Shown piece after piece: positions 8,208 through 19,495 of a stretch of 64,000 nt of DNA. The stretch comes from Spirochaetales bacterium (GTDB taxonomy: Bacteria > Spirochaetota > Spirochaetia > SZUA-6 > JAFGRV01), in the NCBI GenBank assembly GCA_016928415.1, contig JAFGKU010000056.1, positions 17,304-81,303 of the forward strand. Reading direction: 5' to 3'. Numbering within the stretch: position 1 is the stretch's first letter; every line of letters starts with the position of its first letter. The notes under the pieces were generated by a model that worked only from the letters and a program-made list of their open reading frames with translations, had not been told where the DNA came from and did no database searches. Made by a program: the position numbers and the translations under genes.

Positions 8208-8235
8208 TTGACAATATGTAAATAAAAGGTATAAT
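8208..8235 (+). promoter_or_regulatory. sigma-70 promoter of the DUF4384 gene
   Basis: TTGACA at 8208-8213 and TATAAT at 8230-8235, both perfect, with a 16-bp spacer; the GTG start codon is 25 bp downstream of the -10. A second TTGACA on the opposite strand (8168-8163) probably drives the minus-strand lipoprotein/permease operon, although its -10 is poor. The rest of 8060-8207 shows no gene. Confidence 0.8.
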
Positions 8236-8260
8236 ACAGGGAAGTAAAAAGGTTGATAAT

Positions 8261-8914
8261 GTGAAAAATGCAATGGCTCTGGCAATATTCAGTTTTCTTA
8301 GTCTTTTATTTTTTTCCGGTGTGGCAGACGATGAAAAGGATATTCTCTTCAAATGGGCCTGTATAATAAAGGAAGCCGGGCAGAGTGAGGATATTCTGAC
8401 CAATAAAAATGATATTTTTCTGACACCGACAATGACCTTCAAATTCATCTTCCAACCGGCAAAAGACACTTACCTGTATTTCTATCACTTTACGCGCCAT
8501 TCGGGTATAACACTCATTTTCCCTTACAATGAGTCTTTTTCAATAAAAAAGAATTCCCGTAATGAATGGTTTGACGTTCCCAGGGGAAGCCTGTACTGGA
8601 TGCAGCTTGACCCTGAACAGCAGGAAGAAGAAAAATTTTACTTGATTGCATCAAAAATCCAGCTTAAGGAACTTGAGAAACTTACACTTAATCTTCAGAA
8701 TTCCGAAGACGATACCAGGAATGCCCAGAAAAAACTTCTTGACGGAATTATGTACCTGATGAAGAAGAATGTTAACAACCTGAGTATTGTTGAAAAACCG
8801 GTTCCGATAGCAGGAATTATCAAGGGTAAAGATAATCTCGTATATGCGGTGGAAGATATGGAACTATACACCAAATCCATCACGATTTCATTGAAAAAAC
8901 AGGAATTGGAGTGA
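8261..8914 (+). CDS. exported DUF4384-type protein
   Basis: A 217-residue protein with a GTG start preceded by AAAAGG. It has a signal peptide (to about residue 22, SGVADDEKD). The stretch FKFIFQPAKDTYLYFYHFT, then ITLIFPYN and FDVPRGSLYWMQLD, is the DUF4384 fold, a beta sandwich often found in extracytoplasmic sensory or protease-linked proteins. A helical, charged region follows from about residue 130. The kinase gene starts 38 bp downstream on the same strand, so the two may be one unit in which this protein feeds the CHASE2 sensor. The start is set by the strong promoter just upstream. Confidence 0.75.
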   Translation: MKNAMALAIFSFLSLLFFSGVADDEKDILFKWACIIKEAGQSEDILTNKNDIFLTPTMTFKFIFQPAKDTYLYFYHFTRHSGITLIFPYNESFSIKKNSRNEWFDVPRGSLYWMQLDPEQQEEEKFYLIASKIQLKELEKLTLNLQNSEDDTRNAQKKLLDGIMYLMKKNVNNLSIVEKPVPIAGIIKGKDNLVYAVEDMELYTKSITISLKKQELE

Positions 8915-8952
8915 TACGCCGGTACGCTTAAGATACTACGATAATAAGACAG

Positions 8953-11790
8953 ATGAAAAAAATAAACCAGAAGGTATTCGATAGAAATAAGCTTATATTT
9001 TTATTTATACTCTTTATAATACTGTTATCATTCCTGTTAGTCTCCAATATATTTTCGCTTTTTAATCCATGGGACAGGCAAATAAACGACAGTCTGTTAA
9101 AGATTCGGCACGCATTAAACTGGCAGGACGGAACACAGCCGCATTGCATCAATATCGTGATTGATGACATGTTTGTTGACAAATATAATTTGTCCTATTG
9201 GAACAGGAAGGCCTATGGCGATGTAATCGCCGCCGTTCGCAATCATGGACCGAACCTCATTGCCTGTGATATAATTTTCAAGGACGCTTTGCCTGCACCG
9301 CTGGCCGGTGACCAGAACGCGGGTTTTATCAATGCGGTATCCGAATCAGGTAAAATATATTTTCCAGCCGTTCTTCTAAAATCAGGCCCGTCCACGGCGA
9401 AACCCGTTCCCCGGCGTTTTTTATGGAACTTGGATGAAAAAAATAAGGGTTCACCACCTGTATTTGATTCCGCCTTATTGCCGTTCGACGAATTATTGGA
9501 TAATTCAAGCGGAATAGGCAGTATTAATCTGAATCCCGACCCTGACGGAATGACGCGGAAATACCCTCTTCTTTTCGGATATGAAAACGCTTATATCCCT
9601 TCCTATGCCCTTCTTTTGCTCTGCGCCTATACCGGCGTTGTCCCGGTTTCCATTGAGGTTGAATGGGGAAGCCATATGCTCCTGCGTGATGCGAAATTTT
9701 ACGGTGACCTGAAAAAGGATGTGAGGATCCCCATAGACGCCTCGGGATGCATAAACGTAAATTACAGGGGGCCCTGGCGTGAAAGCAACGCGGTGATAAA
9801 TGCCGGGGCGCTTTTGGATCCGGGTAATGATTCCGTGAACAAGGATATGCTTCATGCTGCCATTAATGACTCCATCGCAATCGTTTCCGATTTGTCGACG
9901 GGAAACAGGGATTATACTCCCGGTATATTTGAAGCGGTTTTCCCTTCTGTGGGGACCATAACTGCTGTAATCGATTCAATAATGTCGGAAAATTTTTTAT
10001 ATGATTTCTCTATCATCGATACCGCCGTTATTTTTATCATGATTATGGCCGTACTCTGCTTTATTGCTCTGCGGCGCCGGAAAATTGATTTCATCCTCGG
10101 GAGTCTTGCCGGTATTTTTTTATTTTTTATCTATTGCGCCTTCCTCTTTTTCATTTTTAATAAAATACTTCTTGTCTCCGGCCACGCTTTTATATTATTT
10201 GCCGGTATAATCTGTATTATGGTATACCGTCGTCTTGAAGAGGGGAGCCGGAGAGTGACAATTCTCGAACAGAAGGTTTCTGAAAGGACCCATGAACTTG
10301 AAACGGTAAATTCCCGGCTGGAAGATTCAAATGCACAGCTTTCCTCGGCAATCCATGAAATGACCGATGCCATTGAACAAAAAACGATTTTTTTTCATAA
10401 CCTTGCCCATGAAACGAAGACCCCGCTTACCCTGATCCGTAACTACATGGAACAATACGTAAAGAAAGAAAAATTAACCCCCGAACTGGAAATAATACAG
10501 GACAATATCAGTCAATTGTGTGAAGATATGAACAACTGCTTTGACATAGAAAAATTCGAAAGGGGGGAAGCTTTCTATCACCATGACCAGCTTGCGGATT
10601 TTTCTTCGCTCCTGAGAAATAAGATTGCCCTATTCAAGCAATCCTCCAAAAAAAAATCCGTGAGTATCCAGGCCTCTATTACTCACGATCTGTTTACCCG
10701 GGCGGACCCCCTTTCCATGAGTCGCATCATTGTTAATCTGCTTGATAATGCGGTTAAGTATGCGCCGGATAATTCCGTAATCAAAGTATCACTCGAGAAA
10801 GTTGCAAAGACAATGGTATTTAATATCTACAACGAAGGGCCCAAAATTACCGACGAACAGAAAGTAAATATTTTTAAGCCTTATTATCAGCTTTCCCATG
10901 AAAAACGGGGTGTCCAGGGAATGGGTCTGGGCTTACCCATTGTTAAAAAAATTATTACCGAAGTTGGCGGAACAATCGAAGTTATTAACCAGCCGGAAGA
11001 GGGGGTGAATTTTGCGGTATCACTTCTGCTGGTCGAAAAAACCAGTGTAACGCAGGTTGACCCAAGGTTTGATGCATCTGTTCATTCGACTGTCACAAAA
11101 GCGGCAATGCCGGAAGACCTGTATATGGAAAGCAGGCAGGGTATAATGCTGGTAGAGGACAATCTGCAGCTTCTTGGATTTCTCAGGGATATTTTCGCTA
11201 ATGAATATAATGTCATCTGTGCGCGCAATGGAAAAGCAGCTTTGTCAAAACTTGAAGTTGTTCAAAAACCCGATATTATTATTTCCGATATTGTTATGGA
11301 CGAAATGAACGGTTATGACCTTATAAAGGAGCTTTCCCTTTCAGAGAAATACAGCGATGTTCCGTTCATTTTTCTGTCTGCCCGGACATCAAAAAATGAA
11401 AAATTGGAAGGATTGTCGAGGGGAGCCGTCGATTTTATAAGCAAACCTTTTTCTGCGGAAGAACTTCTGGCAAAAGTGAAATCAATTCTGCAGTTTAACA
11501 TCACTCAGAAGGAAATTAATATCAATGAACTCAAAACAAAGGTAGTGAAAGCCATGAGGAATAATCCTGAAAAGGACGTGACCTGCCTGCTTGAATCATA
11601 CAGCCTGACGAAAAAGGAGAAAGAAGTCATTAAGCTTCTGTACCAGGGGCTCCAGTATAAAGAGATAAGTGATATGGCGCATATTTCTCTGGCGGCCGTA
11701 AGAAAACGAATCCACAATATTTATCAAAAATTCAATGTACAGAACAGGACCGAGTTGTTCCTGGCCATGGAAAAGAAAAAGGCCGAGTAG
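8953..11790 (+). CDS. CHASE2 hybrid histidine kinase with receiver and LuxR-type HTH
   Basis: A 945-residue one-chain two-component system. Order: an N-terminal helix (about 14-34), an extracytoplasmic CHASE2 domain (about 35-340, with FNPWDRQINDSLLKIRH and VIDDMF), three helices (about 350-425), a short coiled coil, and HisKA with His486 in HNLAHETKTPL. Next are HATPase (NLLDNAVKYAPD and GMGLGLPIVKK), a receiver (about 728-845, phospho-acceptor Asp779 in ISDIVMDEM, Lys in SKPF), and a C-terminal LuxR-type HTH (about 880-935, LTKKEKEVIKLLYQGLQYKE). The HTH on a membrane-anchored kinase means DNA binding at the membrane or after cleavage. The ribosome site is weak, so expression may depend on coupling with the upstream gene. 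Confidence 0.92.
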   Translation: MKKINQKVFDRNKLIFLFILFIILLSFLLVSNIFSLFNPWDRQINDSLLKIRHALNWQDGTQPHCINIVIDDMFVDKYNLSYWNRKAYGDVIAAVRNHGPNLIACDIIFKDALPAPLAGDQNAGFINAVSESGKIYFPAVLLKSGPSTAKPVPRRFLWNLDEKNKGSPPVFDSALLPFDELLDNSSGIGSINLNPDPDGMTRKYPLLFGYENAYIPSYALLLLCAYTGVVPVSIEVEWGSHMLLRDAKFYGDLKKDVRIPIDASGCINVNYRGPWRESNAVINAGALLDPGNDSVNKDMLHAAINDSIAIVSDLSTGNRDYTPGIFEAVFPSVGTITAVIDSIMSENFLYDFSIIDTAVIFIMIMAVLCFIALRRRKIDFILGSLAGIFLFFIYCAFLFFIFNKILLVSGHAFILFAGIICIMVYRRLEEGSRRVTILEQKVSERTHELETVNSRLEDSNAQLSSAIHEMTDAIEQKTIFFHNLAHETKTPLTLIRNYMEQYVKKEKLTPELEIIQDNISQLCEDMNNCFDIEKFERGEAFYHHDQLADFSSLLRNKIALFKQSSKKKSVSIQASITHDLFTRADPLSMSRIIVNLLDNAVKYAPDNSVIKVSLEKVAKTMVFNIYNEGPKITDEQKVNIFKPYYQLSHEKRGVQGMGLGLPIVKKIITEVGGTIEVINQPEEGVNFAVSLLLVEKTSVTQVDPRFDASVHSTVTKAAMPEDLYMESRQGIMLVEDNLQLLGFLRDIFANEYNVICARNGKAALSKLEVVQKPDIIISDIVMDEMNGYDLIKELSLSEKYSDVPFIFLSARTSKNEKLEGLSRGAVDFISKPFSAEELLAKVKSILQFNITQKEININELKTKVVKAMRNNPEKDVTCLLESYSLTKKEKEVIKLLYQGLQYKEISDMAHISLAAVRKRIHNIYQKFNVQNRTELFLAMEKKKAE

Positions 11791-11839
11791 CGGATATTCG
11801 GCCCCAATGCTGCATCGGTATTCATGCCGGCTGCTTCCC

Positions 11840-11868
11840 TTGACACATCTTTCCCGATACCTTAATGT
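11840..11868 (+). promoter_or_regulatory. promoter placing the start site at the radical SAM start codon
   Basis: TTGACA (11840-11845), a 17-bp spacer and a weak -10 TAATGT (11863-11868). The ATG of the next gene is at 11875, only 6 bp after the -10, where transcription would begin, and there is no Shine-Dalgarno. A leaderless message is the simplest reading. The weak -10 keeps confidence modest. Confidence 0.45.
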
Positions 11869-11874
11869 TCATTC

Positions 11875-13251
11875 ATGGGTATACGCCTTCTTCTCATCAA
11901 TACGAATACGATGAAGCCGCCTATTGCGCCGATCGGACTGGAATACGTTGGTGAATACCTCGCCTCAGAAGGTATCGATGTGCGTACCTTTGATTTTTCA
12001 TTCGAGGACGACCTCGAGGAAAAAATCGCCCTGATCAAACCGGACTTCGTCGGTCTCGGAATCAGGAACACGGATGACTGCACTTTTCCCGCTGCTTCGT
12101 TTTTTCTGCCGGAAATCCGCCGTATTATCGATAGAATCAAAAGGTCCACAAATGTACCGATCGTCTGCGGCGGTGTCGGGTTTTCCGTGATGCCGGAAGG
12201 GGTGCTTGATTTTCTGGACCTTAAATACGGGATACACGGTGACGGTGAAGAGAACCTTCTCGCCTTCATCCGAAACTATCCGGATGTGAAAGACATACCG
12301 AATCTGGTCCGCCGGGAAGATGGCGGAATCGTCAATAATGAAACAAAATATTTTGACCTGGACAAGCTTGCGCCCCGGAGGAAACTCTTCAGGAACAGGG
12401 ACTATTATGAACAGGGCGGCATGGGTTCCGTTGAAACCAAGCGGGGATGCGTCATGCAGTGCGTGTATTGCGCCGACCCATTAAGCAAGGGGCGCAAAAT
12501 CCGGTTGAGACCTCCTGAAAGTGTGGCGGATGAAGTGTTAAGCCTGTCCGCGCAGGGCATTAATAAGCTTCATTTCTGCGACAGTGAATTCAACCTTCCC
12601 CGGGAGCACGCGGTGGCCGTGTGTAGAAAATTCATCAAAAAGGGTATACAGGCCAAAGCGGGATGGTATACCTATTGTTCTCCAAAGGGGTTTGACGGGG
12701 ATCTTTCCGGTTTATTTAAAAAGGCGGGATGTCTGGGTATTAATTTCGGCGTGGACAGCGGCTCTGACCGGATTTTAAAGGCGCTTGGAAGGGATTACAC
12801 ACGGGGGGAACTTTTATCAACGGGGAAAGCCTGCCGGGATGCGGGGCTCCCGTTCATGTTCGATCTCATGTTCGGAAGTCCCGGCGAGGATGAGAAGAGC
12901 ATCACCGAAACCATGGAAACTATGAAAGAGATCCGGCCCGATGTGGTCGGATGCGCCGTTGGGGTAAGGATTTACCCGGGTACGGTTATTCATGATTTGA
13001 TCAGAAAAAAATCGCCGGAGCTGTTCGTCGGCAATGATTCCTGTATTAAACCGGTTTTCTACCTGGAGCCGGGTGTCAAGGATACGGTTTTTCCCCTTAT
13101 CAAGGATCTGGCCGCAGGGGATAAACGGTTCATTCTTTCCGCGGCCGTGGATGAACACAACTACAACTACAACCAGAACCAGGTACTGATCGATGAGATT
13201 CGCACCGGTAAACGCGGAGCCTACTGGGACATACTCAGGCAGATTATGTAA
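11875..13251 (+). CDS. B12-binding-domain radical SAM protein
   Basis: A 458-residue enzyme with an N-terminal cobalamin-binding-like Rossmann domain (about 1-135, INTNTMKPPIAPIGLEYVGE and VPIVCGGVGFSVMPE). A radical SAM core follows with the [4Fe-4S] triad Cys192, Cys196 and Cys199 in RGCVMQCVYC. Later core motifs include GINFGVDSGSDRILKALGR and MFDLMFGSPGED. These are class B-type (cobalamin-dependent) radical SAM features. Such enzymes do methylations or ring rearrangements in secondary metabolism, lipid and cofactor biosynthesis; the substrate here is not known. It stands alone, flanked by a kinase upstream and an RCK membrane protein 90 bp downstream. Confidence 0.88.
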   Translation: MGIRLLLINTNTMKPPIAPIGLEYVGEYLASEGIDVRTFDFSFEDDLEEKIALIKPDFVGLGIRNTDDCTFPAASFFLPEIRRIIDRIKRSTNVPIVCGGVGFSVMPEGVLDFLDLKYGIHGDGEENLLAFIRNYPDVKDIPNLVRREDGGIVNNETKYFDLDKLAPRRKLFRNRDYYEQGGMGSVETKRGCVMQCVYCADPLSKGRKIRLRPPESVADEVLSLSAQGINKLHFCDSEFNLPREHAVAVCRKFIKKGIQAKAGWYTYCSPKGFDGDLSGLFKKAGCLGINFGVDSGSDRILKALGRDYTRGELLSTGKACRDAGLPFMFDLMFGSPGEDEKSITETMETMKEIRPDVVGCAVGVRIYPGTVIHDLIRKKSPELFVGNDSCIKPVFYLEPGVKDTVFPLIKDLAAGDKRFILSAAVDEHNYNYNQNQVLIDEIRTGKRGAYWDILRQIM

Positions 13252-13340
13252 GGTTAGGGAAGGGACACATTCCGAAAGCGTTGTATAATTCCTCCTTTGT
13301 CCAGCTTGCTGTGAATAAGGTAATTTGTTAGTATGCAGGC

Positions 13341-14564
13341 ATGAACAGGAAAAACAGGATTATTTATGTCCTATGGATAATCGCCGTGACGGCTATTCTT
13401 TTCACAGGTCTTTACTTTCTGCCTTTTGAAGATGATAAATTAGGTTTCTGGGAATCCCTTTACGGCACTCTGCGGATGTTCGTTTTTGAGCGGGACCTTT
13501 CCATTTTTCCGAAATCCTGGCCTGTTATTCTCATATACTTTGCCGCCCCTTTATTGACTCTTTCCATCCTGGGTAAACTTGTATCTTACCTTTTCCGGCT
13601 GACGCCTTCTATCTGGTCGCGGTGGATGAAAAATCATGTCATTATTTGCGGGGCGGGCCGGTTGGGAAAAGTCATGGCACTGACAATAAAAAGACACAAA
13701 GTGCCTGTTACGGTGATTGACAAAAATTATAACGATGATCTTGAAAACTGGGTGCATAAGTACCGCATACCCATAGTAAGCGGGGATTTTAATCTGCCTT
13801 CCGTCCTGAAAAGAGCCGGAATGCATAATGCACGGGCTTTGGTTTTTACCACGTCCGAGGACCTGGTAAACATAGATGCCGCTTTTTCGGCCTACGGATC
13901 ATTTAAAACACTGAAAGGCGAAATCCGGCTGTTCTGGACCCACATTTCGGACAACGCTTTAGCCAATACCCTGCGCAATACCGTGGAGACGGAGGGAAAA
14001 ATCGGTATACGATTTTTCGATACATACCATATTGCCGCCAAACAGATCGTAAGAAAATATTTTGATGAAAAAATAAAAAACAGAATAAAGGAAATAGTTC
14101 TTGTCGGGTACGGCAAGCTCGGTACAGACCTCCTGGTACACTTGGCCCTTTCGTTAAAAGGCAGGAAACGTTACGTCATCCGCGTAATCGATAAACAGGA
14201 CGTTTCATCCGAACTCAAGCGCCAGGCCGGGATGCTGGGAATATCCCGGCGCGTGGTTTTTCACAGGCAGGATATTCGCGACCTGGTACTGGATAAAAAA
14301 ATGCCCAGGATTTTCTTCCTTTGCACGGACAGTGATCTGGGTAACCTGTCTCTTGCGCTTAATCTCTCTGAAACCTGTCCGGGAGACGATATTATCGTAC
14401 GCATGGGACATTGGCCCATGCAGTCCGTTTCCGAATACCTGGGAGGGGACAAAGGTCTGGTTTTTGTCAATATTAATGATATCATTACGCAATGCCTTGA
14501 AGAAATACCCGGAATCCTGAATCCCGCCTCGGATAAAGATTTAAAACGTGTAAAAAAGACATGA
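13341..14564 (+). CDS. membrane protein with two TrkA-N (RCK) domains, no K+ filter
   Basis: A 407-residue protein with two N-terminal helices (about 7-27 and 53-75) separated by a 25-residue loop with no TVGYG-like selectivity filter. Two NAD-binding Rossmann domains follow: the first at [20 protein letters not shown] (about 93), the second at [20 protein letters not shown] (about 252). This is the general layout of RCK-gated ion channels, but the pore loop is absent, so it may be a sensor or a subunit and not a channel. Its stop overlaps the start of the giant UvrA-like gene by 4 bp (ATGA), so the two are co-translated. The ribosome site is poor. Confidence 0.75.
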   Translation: MNRKNRIIYVLWIIAVTAILFTGLYFLPFEDDKLGFWESLYGTLRMFVFERDLSIFPKSWPVILIYFAAPLLTLSILGKLVSYLFRLTPSIWSRWMKNHVIICGAGRLGKVMALTIKRHKVPVTVIDKNYNDDLENWVHKYRIPIVSGDFNLPSVLKRAGMHNARALVFTTSEDLVNIDAAFSAYGSFKTLKGEIRLFWTHISDNALANTLRNTVETEGKIGIRFFDTYHIAAKQIVRKYFDEKIKNRIKEIVLVGYGKLGTDLLVHLALSLKGRKRYVIRVIDKQDVSSELKRQAGMLGISRRVVFHRQDIRDLVLDKKMPRIFFLCTDSDLGNLSLALNLSETCPGDDIIVRMGHWPMQSVSEYLGGDKGLVFVNINDIITQCLEEIPGILNPASDKDLKRVKKT

Positions 14565-17500
14565 AAATCAAAATCACCGGTGCTTCTGAACATAACCTCA
14601 AAAACATCGATGTTGAAATCAATGACGGGCTTACCGTTGTGACGGGCGTTTCGGGATCCGGGAAATCTTCCCTGGTTTTCGATACACTCTATCATGAATC
14701 GAGACGCCAATTTACGGATATTTTCTCTCCCTCTAAAACTGATTCAAGAATGCAGCCGGCAAGGGTCGAATCCATAACAGGCGCTCCCGTTGCTTTGGCC
14801 GTCGGGCAGAACCTGTTGAACCGGAATCCCAATTCAACGGTGGCGACTGCATCCGGCCTTCACCCGTTTCTAAGACTGCTCTATTCCCGTTTTGGAGAAC
14901 AGTCCTGTACTGTATGCGGTTCGACGCTAAGGAAAAGACCGAAGGATGAAATAATCCAGTCCATTGTTGCCATATCAAAAAATCATCCTGTTTCGATTTT
15001 TATACGCCTGCTTGACCGTGTGCCTGGAAGCCATACAACACTGCTGTCCTCCCTCGTTGAAGAATTTCCCGTAAGAAATATCCGTGTAGACGGTAAACAA
15101 TTAAAAAGCAATAAAATTTCCCCTTTATCACCGGGAGAAGAACATACAATAGATATTTTTCTTTTTAAAAAGCAAAGGAATATAACAGCCGTGTTTGTCC
15201 GGAAACATTTAGAGACGGCACAATCTCTCGGAATGTATTCCCTGTATGTGAGCATCGCCTCGGGTGAGGAAGCCTATACTTGGGCCGATGCTTGTGTAAA
15301 CTGCGGAACATGGTATCATCCGGTCAGCAGTACGGATTTTAATCAGCATTGCCCCCATTGCTCCGGAAATGGATGCGTGAACTGCCGTCAAACCGGGTTA
15401 TTGCCTCGGGCGGCGTCGGTGAAATGGTTTGATAAGGATTTCAAGGATATACAGGAATTGTCCGTCGCGTCCTTTTCACGCTTTATGAAAAAGCATCCTT
15501 TGTCGGCCATGGCTTCTCGATTAGGCATGGAAATCAACAAAAGGGTCGCCGCTTTATGCAGCGTTGGCCTGGGATACGTGGATTTGAACAGGCCGGTTCC
15601 GTCCCTGTCCCGCGGGGAAGCGCAGCGTTTGAGAATCGCCGTGATCCTGACAGGCAACCTCGAAGATATGCTCCACATACTGGATGAACCTTCCATCGGT
15701 CAGCATCCTGAAAACATGGGGAATCTTATAAAGGTATTTCGAAGTTTGAAGGGACCGACCGTTTTTGTTGAACATGACCGAATAGCGGCATCCCTGGCCG
15801 ACAGGGCCCTGGATATGGGTCCGGGTGCCGGTAAAGAGGGGGGCAGATTGTTGTCAGCCGCACCGCCGGAATCATTATGGAAGGCGGATTCGTTGACCGG
15901 AAAATATTTCAGTTATCGTACCTCCGTTTCAATACCAGGGTACAGGCAGGCACCGGAAAAATTTCTCGAGTTCAGGGGAATAAAGGCGCGCAATCTAAAG
16001 AATATCGATATTCACATTCCCCTGGGAAGGATAACGGTAATTACAGGTGTCTCCGGCTCTGGAAAGAGCACACTTTTAGAGGAAGTGATCATTCCCACGC
16101 TTGAACAAAATAAGCCGGTTTACTGCCGGCAATTCAGGGGAAAGGCCTCCAAACCCCTGTTTGTCGATCAAAGCCCGATCGGCAGAAATCCCCGTTCCAC
16201 GCCCCTCACATACACGGGCCTGGCCGGAACGATCCGCGATTTTTTTTCCCTGAAAACGGGATTAACTCCGTCCCTGTTTTCACCCAATACACGGGAAGGC
16301 GGCTGTCCCGTCTGCAAGGGACTGGGCGCCCTGGAGGTTAAAATGCATTATCTCCCGCCGGAATGGGTGGAATGCGAAGATTGCGGCGGGAAGAAATTTT
16401 CTTCAGCTGCTCTCAAGGCGCGTGTCCGGCTGGGTGATGGTGATTTCTCGATTGCCGATGTGTATGCCTGGAGCGTCGCAAAAGCCTGGCAAATTTTTAT
16501 TGAAAAAAAGGCCTTGCCTGATAAATTGCGGAAAAAGGCATTACCTGTGCTCCGCGCCCTGCTTGATATAGGTCTGGGATACCTGGAACTGGGGCAAACA
16601 TCACCGACATTATCGGGTGGTGAAGCGCAGAGAATAAAGCTTTCAAAATTCCTGGGCTCTTTGAAAATTTCCTCACAGCTGCTTACTAATGATGAGCTGT
16701 ATCTCATCATTGACGAACCGTCTTCCGGGCTCCATCCCGCGGATATCTCCGGCCTGCTTGTTATCCTTGACCGGATGGTGAGAAAAGGGGTGACGGTTAT
16801 CATTGTTGAACATGATACGGATATAATCAGGGCGGCTGACTGGGTGGTTGACCTGGGGCCGGGCGCCGGTGAAGAAGGCGGACAACTGATTTATGAAGGC
16901 CCTTTCGCGGGACTCATGGACAATAAAAAATCCTTGACCGGGTCAGCAATCAGGAATGAAAAGCAAATCAAGCCGAAGGGGAAGAGAACTGGAAAGAATG
17001 TATTTAAATCTTCCCATCATATTGAAATAAAAAAAGCTTATGCCAATAACCTGAAAAACATAACCGTTAACCTTCAGAAAGGGGGCTTAACGGTGATAAC
17101 CGGCGTGTCCGGTTCCGGCAAATCTTCATTGGTTCGTGATATCCTGGAAACGGAGGCCAGGAAAAGATTCTATGAATCTTTGTCCATGTACGAGCGTCAA
17201 GGAGTCAAGGAAGGACCGGAAATATCGGCTGAAGAAGTCAGGGGAATCGGTGTCACCTTTTCGCTTATTCCTTCCAGGGCCAGGTTCAACAGGAGACTGG
17301 ATGTGGGAAAGGCAACCGGGATCATCTACCACCTGGCAAACCTTTTTGCCGTTAACGGAATCCGGCACTGCGTGGAATGCGGCAGCAGAATGTCCAGGGG
17401 GGAGGATTGGGTCTGCCCCAAATGCCATGCTCATCTTCCCGTCCTCAGGCCGGAAAATTTTCACCCCACAAATTACGAAGCTGCCTGCCCCCGCTGCCAT

Positions 17501-19495
17501 GGAATCGGTTCTCTCCAGGTCCCCGCCCCGGAGAAACTGATCATCAGCCCGGAAAAACCCTTGTGCGGCGGCGCCATGTATTCACCGGGATTTTTCCCTT
17601 ACGGTTATCTATGTAAACCGTATAACGGCGGATACGACGTGTTGCAGGGACTTGCCCGAAAATACGGATTTGATCCTCATGAAACGGGATGGAACGATAT
17701 GCCTGAAAAAGCCAGGAAGGCCTTTCTATTCGGCGACTCCGAACCGTTTGACGTTGTATTCAGGAATAAAAAAGGCCAGGAACGCAAGGTAAAAATAAAG
17801 TACAAGGGTTTTTATGAACAATACCTTGGCCAATGGGATGTCGGGGGTACTTTTACCGATACCAGTCCCTGCCCTGTATGCAAGGGGTCTCGTCTTAGGA
17901 AAGAATACGATATTGTTACGTTATACGGCACCACCCTGTTTCAAATGCGCCTGATGCCTGTGGGCGGCCTGGGAACCCTGGTCAGCCCGGTTAACAGCGG
18001 CCCCGGCCCGGGCCGTCCGCTGGGTTTCCATAGTGCCGGTGCGGAAAGGTCAGCCGAAACAATCAGGCGGAAAGCCGAATTCCTGGAAAACGTCGGCCTG
18101 GGTTACCTGCACATGGACAGGGTCTTTTCTACTTTGTCCGCCGGCGAATCCCAGCGGATCAGCCTTTCCGGGCTTTTGGGCAACGAGTTGACATCCCTTA
18201 CCATTCTCATGGATGAACCTTCCCGGGGGCTCCATCCATCCGAAGTGACCGCTCTTGCTTCCGTTCTAAAGGGTATCGCTTCCCGCGGCAACACGGTAAT
18301 ATGTGTGGAGCATGACCGGGAAATAATCAGGAAAGCAGATTATATATACGAGATGGGTCCCGGGTCCGGATCAAAAGGCGGAAAAGTTGTCGCAAAGGGA
18401 ACCATTGATAAAATAAAACAATCCCTGACACCAACGGGGAAATACTTCAGGAATGAAATAAATTGCCATCCGAAGAAAAAATACAGAAAAGCTGCCGGAT
18501 TTTTAAGATTGGAGGGGGCCTGCGAAAATAATTTAAAAAACATCAATATCGATATTCCATTAGGAATTTTGACGGGAATTTGCGGTAAATCCGGTTCAGG
18601 AAAGAGTACGCTGATAATAGATACTTTAGGACGTATTTTATGTCCGAAAAAACATACCACTTCTGTCGCCTTTGAACCGATCGAACCCGGAAGTTATTCA
18701 AGATTATCCGTTCCGCGCCCCAAAACAATCATTGTCGACCAATCGAAGGCCGGCATCAGCAGCCCATACAAATTTCTTGCACTCGACCAGGTGTTTCATT
18801 CCATTTATGCTGAATCCGGGGACGCGGCGGCCCTCGGCCTGGATAAAAAAGATATAGAGCGGGGCTGCCAGGCATGCAGGGGCAGGGGATTTACCACGAT
18901 AAATATGGGGTTTCTTCCAGATGTCCACAATATATGCGAAGCCTGCGATGGCAGCGGTTATTCTGTTGAAATGCATTCCGTCAAGTTGCGGGCTTTATCC
19001 ATTCCATCACTTCTTCGCTTGACACTGGATGAAGTAGCCGGCATTTGGGCGGATGAACCTGAAATAATGCGGGTTTTAGAAATGCCCCTTCTTTTAGGCC
19101 TGGGTTACCTCGTATTAAACCAGCCGTGGTACAGCCTGTCAGGCGGAGAGTGTCAAAGACTTAAAATGGCATTGGAGCTGAATAAGAAGAAAGATGATTC
19201 CGTATTGTTCATACTTGACGAACCGACCTATGGCCTCCATGCACGGGATGTATCGGTTCTTGTAAAAGCGCTCAACGCCCTTGTGGATTCCGGTAATTCC
19301 GTCATCGCCGTGGAGCATAACCCCTTTCTCCTGTGTGCCTGTGACTGGCTTATCGAATTAGGTCCCGGCGGCGGCCCCGAAGGAGGGAAAGTGATTGCCA
19401 CGGGTACACCGGCTGAAGTGGCAGGACTTCAAACTCCGATATCGTCCTATCTTGCTGAAGCGCTTTCCCTGAGAAAAAAGGGGGGCAGGAGATGA
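14561..19495 (+). CDS. giant UvrA-like protein with four ABC ATPase cassettes
   Basis: A 1644-residue protein made of two UvrA-like halves in tandem, against about 940 for ordinary UvrA. Walker A motifs lie near residues 29, 496, 848 (each GVSGSGKS) and 1342 (GKSGSGKS). Signature motifs are near 349 (LSRGEAQR), 684 (LSGGEAQR), 1192 (LSAGESQR) and 1526 (LSGGECQR). Each is followed by a Walker B with DEPS or DEPT and a His in EHD/EHN. Each unit has Cys pairs of UvrA zinc modules, such as GCPVCKGLG with CEDCGG in unit 2 and CPVCKGS in unit 3. Family knowledge gives ATP-dependent recognition of damaged or drug-bound DNA. It overlaps both neighbours by 4 bp. Confidence 0.93.
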   Translation: MKIKITGASEHNLKNIDVEINDGLTVVTGVSGSGKSSLVFDTLYHESRRQFTDIFSPSKTDSRMQPARVESITGAPVALAVGQNLLNRNPNSTVATASGLHPFLRLLYSRFGEQSCTVCGSTLRKRPKDEIIQSIVAISKNHPVSIFIRLLDRVPGSHTTLLSSLVEEFPVRNIRVDGKQLKSNKISPLSPGEEHTIDIFLFKKQRNITAVFVRKHLETAQSLGMYSLYVSIASGEEAYTWADACVNCGTWYHPVSSTDFNQHCPHCSGNGCVNCRQTGLLPRAASVKWFDKDFKDIQELSVASFSRFMKKHPLSAMASRLGMEINKRVAALCSVGLGYVDLNRPVPSLSRGEAQRLRIAVILTGNLEDMLHILDEPSIGQHPENMGNLIKVFRSLKGPTVFVEHDRIAASLADRALDMGPGAGKEGGRLLSAAPPESLWKADSLTGKYFSYRTSVSIPGYRQAPEKFLEFRGIKARNLKNIDIHIPLGRITVITGVSGSGKSTLLEEVIIPTLEQNKPVYCRQFRGKASKPLFVDQSPIGRNPRSTPLTYTGLAGTIRDFFSLKTGLTPSLFSPNTREGGCPVCKGLGALEVKMHYLPPEWVECEDCGGKKFSSAALKARVRLGDGDFSIADVYAWSVAKAWQIFIEKKALPDKLRKKALPVLRALLDIGLGYLELGQTSPTLSGGEAQRIKLSKFLGSLKISSQLLTNDELYLIIDEPSSGLHPADISGLLVILDRMVRKGVTVIIVEHDTDIIRAADWVVDLGPGAGEEGGQLIYEGPFAGLMDNKKSLTGSAIRNEKQIKPKGKRTGKNVFKSSHHIEIKKAYANNLKNITVNLQKGGLTVITGVSGSGKSSLVRDILETEARKRFYESLSMYERQGVKEGPEISAEEVRGIGVTFSLIPSRARFNRRLDVGKATGIIYHLANLFAVNGIRHCVECGSRMSRGEDWVCPKCHAHLPVLRPENFHPTNYEAACPRCHGIGSLQVPAPEKLIISPEKPLCGGAMYSPGFFPYGYLCKPYNGGYDVLQGLARKYGFDPHETGWNDMPEKARKAFLFGDSEPFDVVFRNKKGQERKVKIKYKGFYEQYLGQWDVGGTFTDTSPCPVCKGSRLRKEYDIVTLYGTTLFQMRLMPVGGLGTLVSPVNSGPGPGRPLGFHSAGAERSAETIRRKAEFLENVGLGYLHMDRVFSTLSAGESQRISLSGLLGNELTSLTILMDEPSRGLHPSEVTALASVLKGIASRGNTVICVEHDREIIRKADYIYEMGPGSGSKGGKVVAKGTIDKIKQSLTPTGKYFRNEINCHPKKKYRKAAGFLRLEGACENNLKNINIDIPLGILTGICGKSGSGKSTLIIDTLGRILCPKKHTTSVAFEPIEPGSYSRLSVPRPKTIIVDQSKAGISSPYKFLALDQVFHSIYAESGDAAALGLDKKDIERGCQACRGRGFTTINMGFLPDVHNICEACDGSGYSVEMHSVKLRALSIPSLLRLTLDEVAGIWADEPEIMRVLEMPLLLGLGYLVLNQPWYSLSGGECQRLKMALELNKKKDDSVLFILDEPTYGLHARDVSVLVKALNALVDSGNSVIAVEHNPFLLCACDWLIELGPGGGPEGGKVIATGTPAEVAGLQTPISSYLAEALSLRKKGGRR

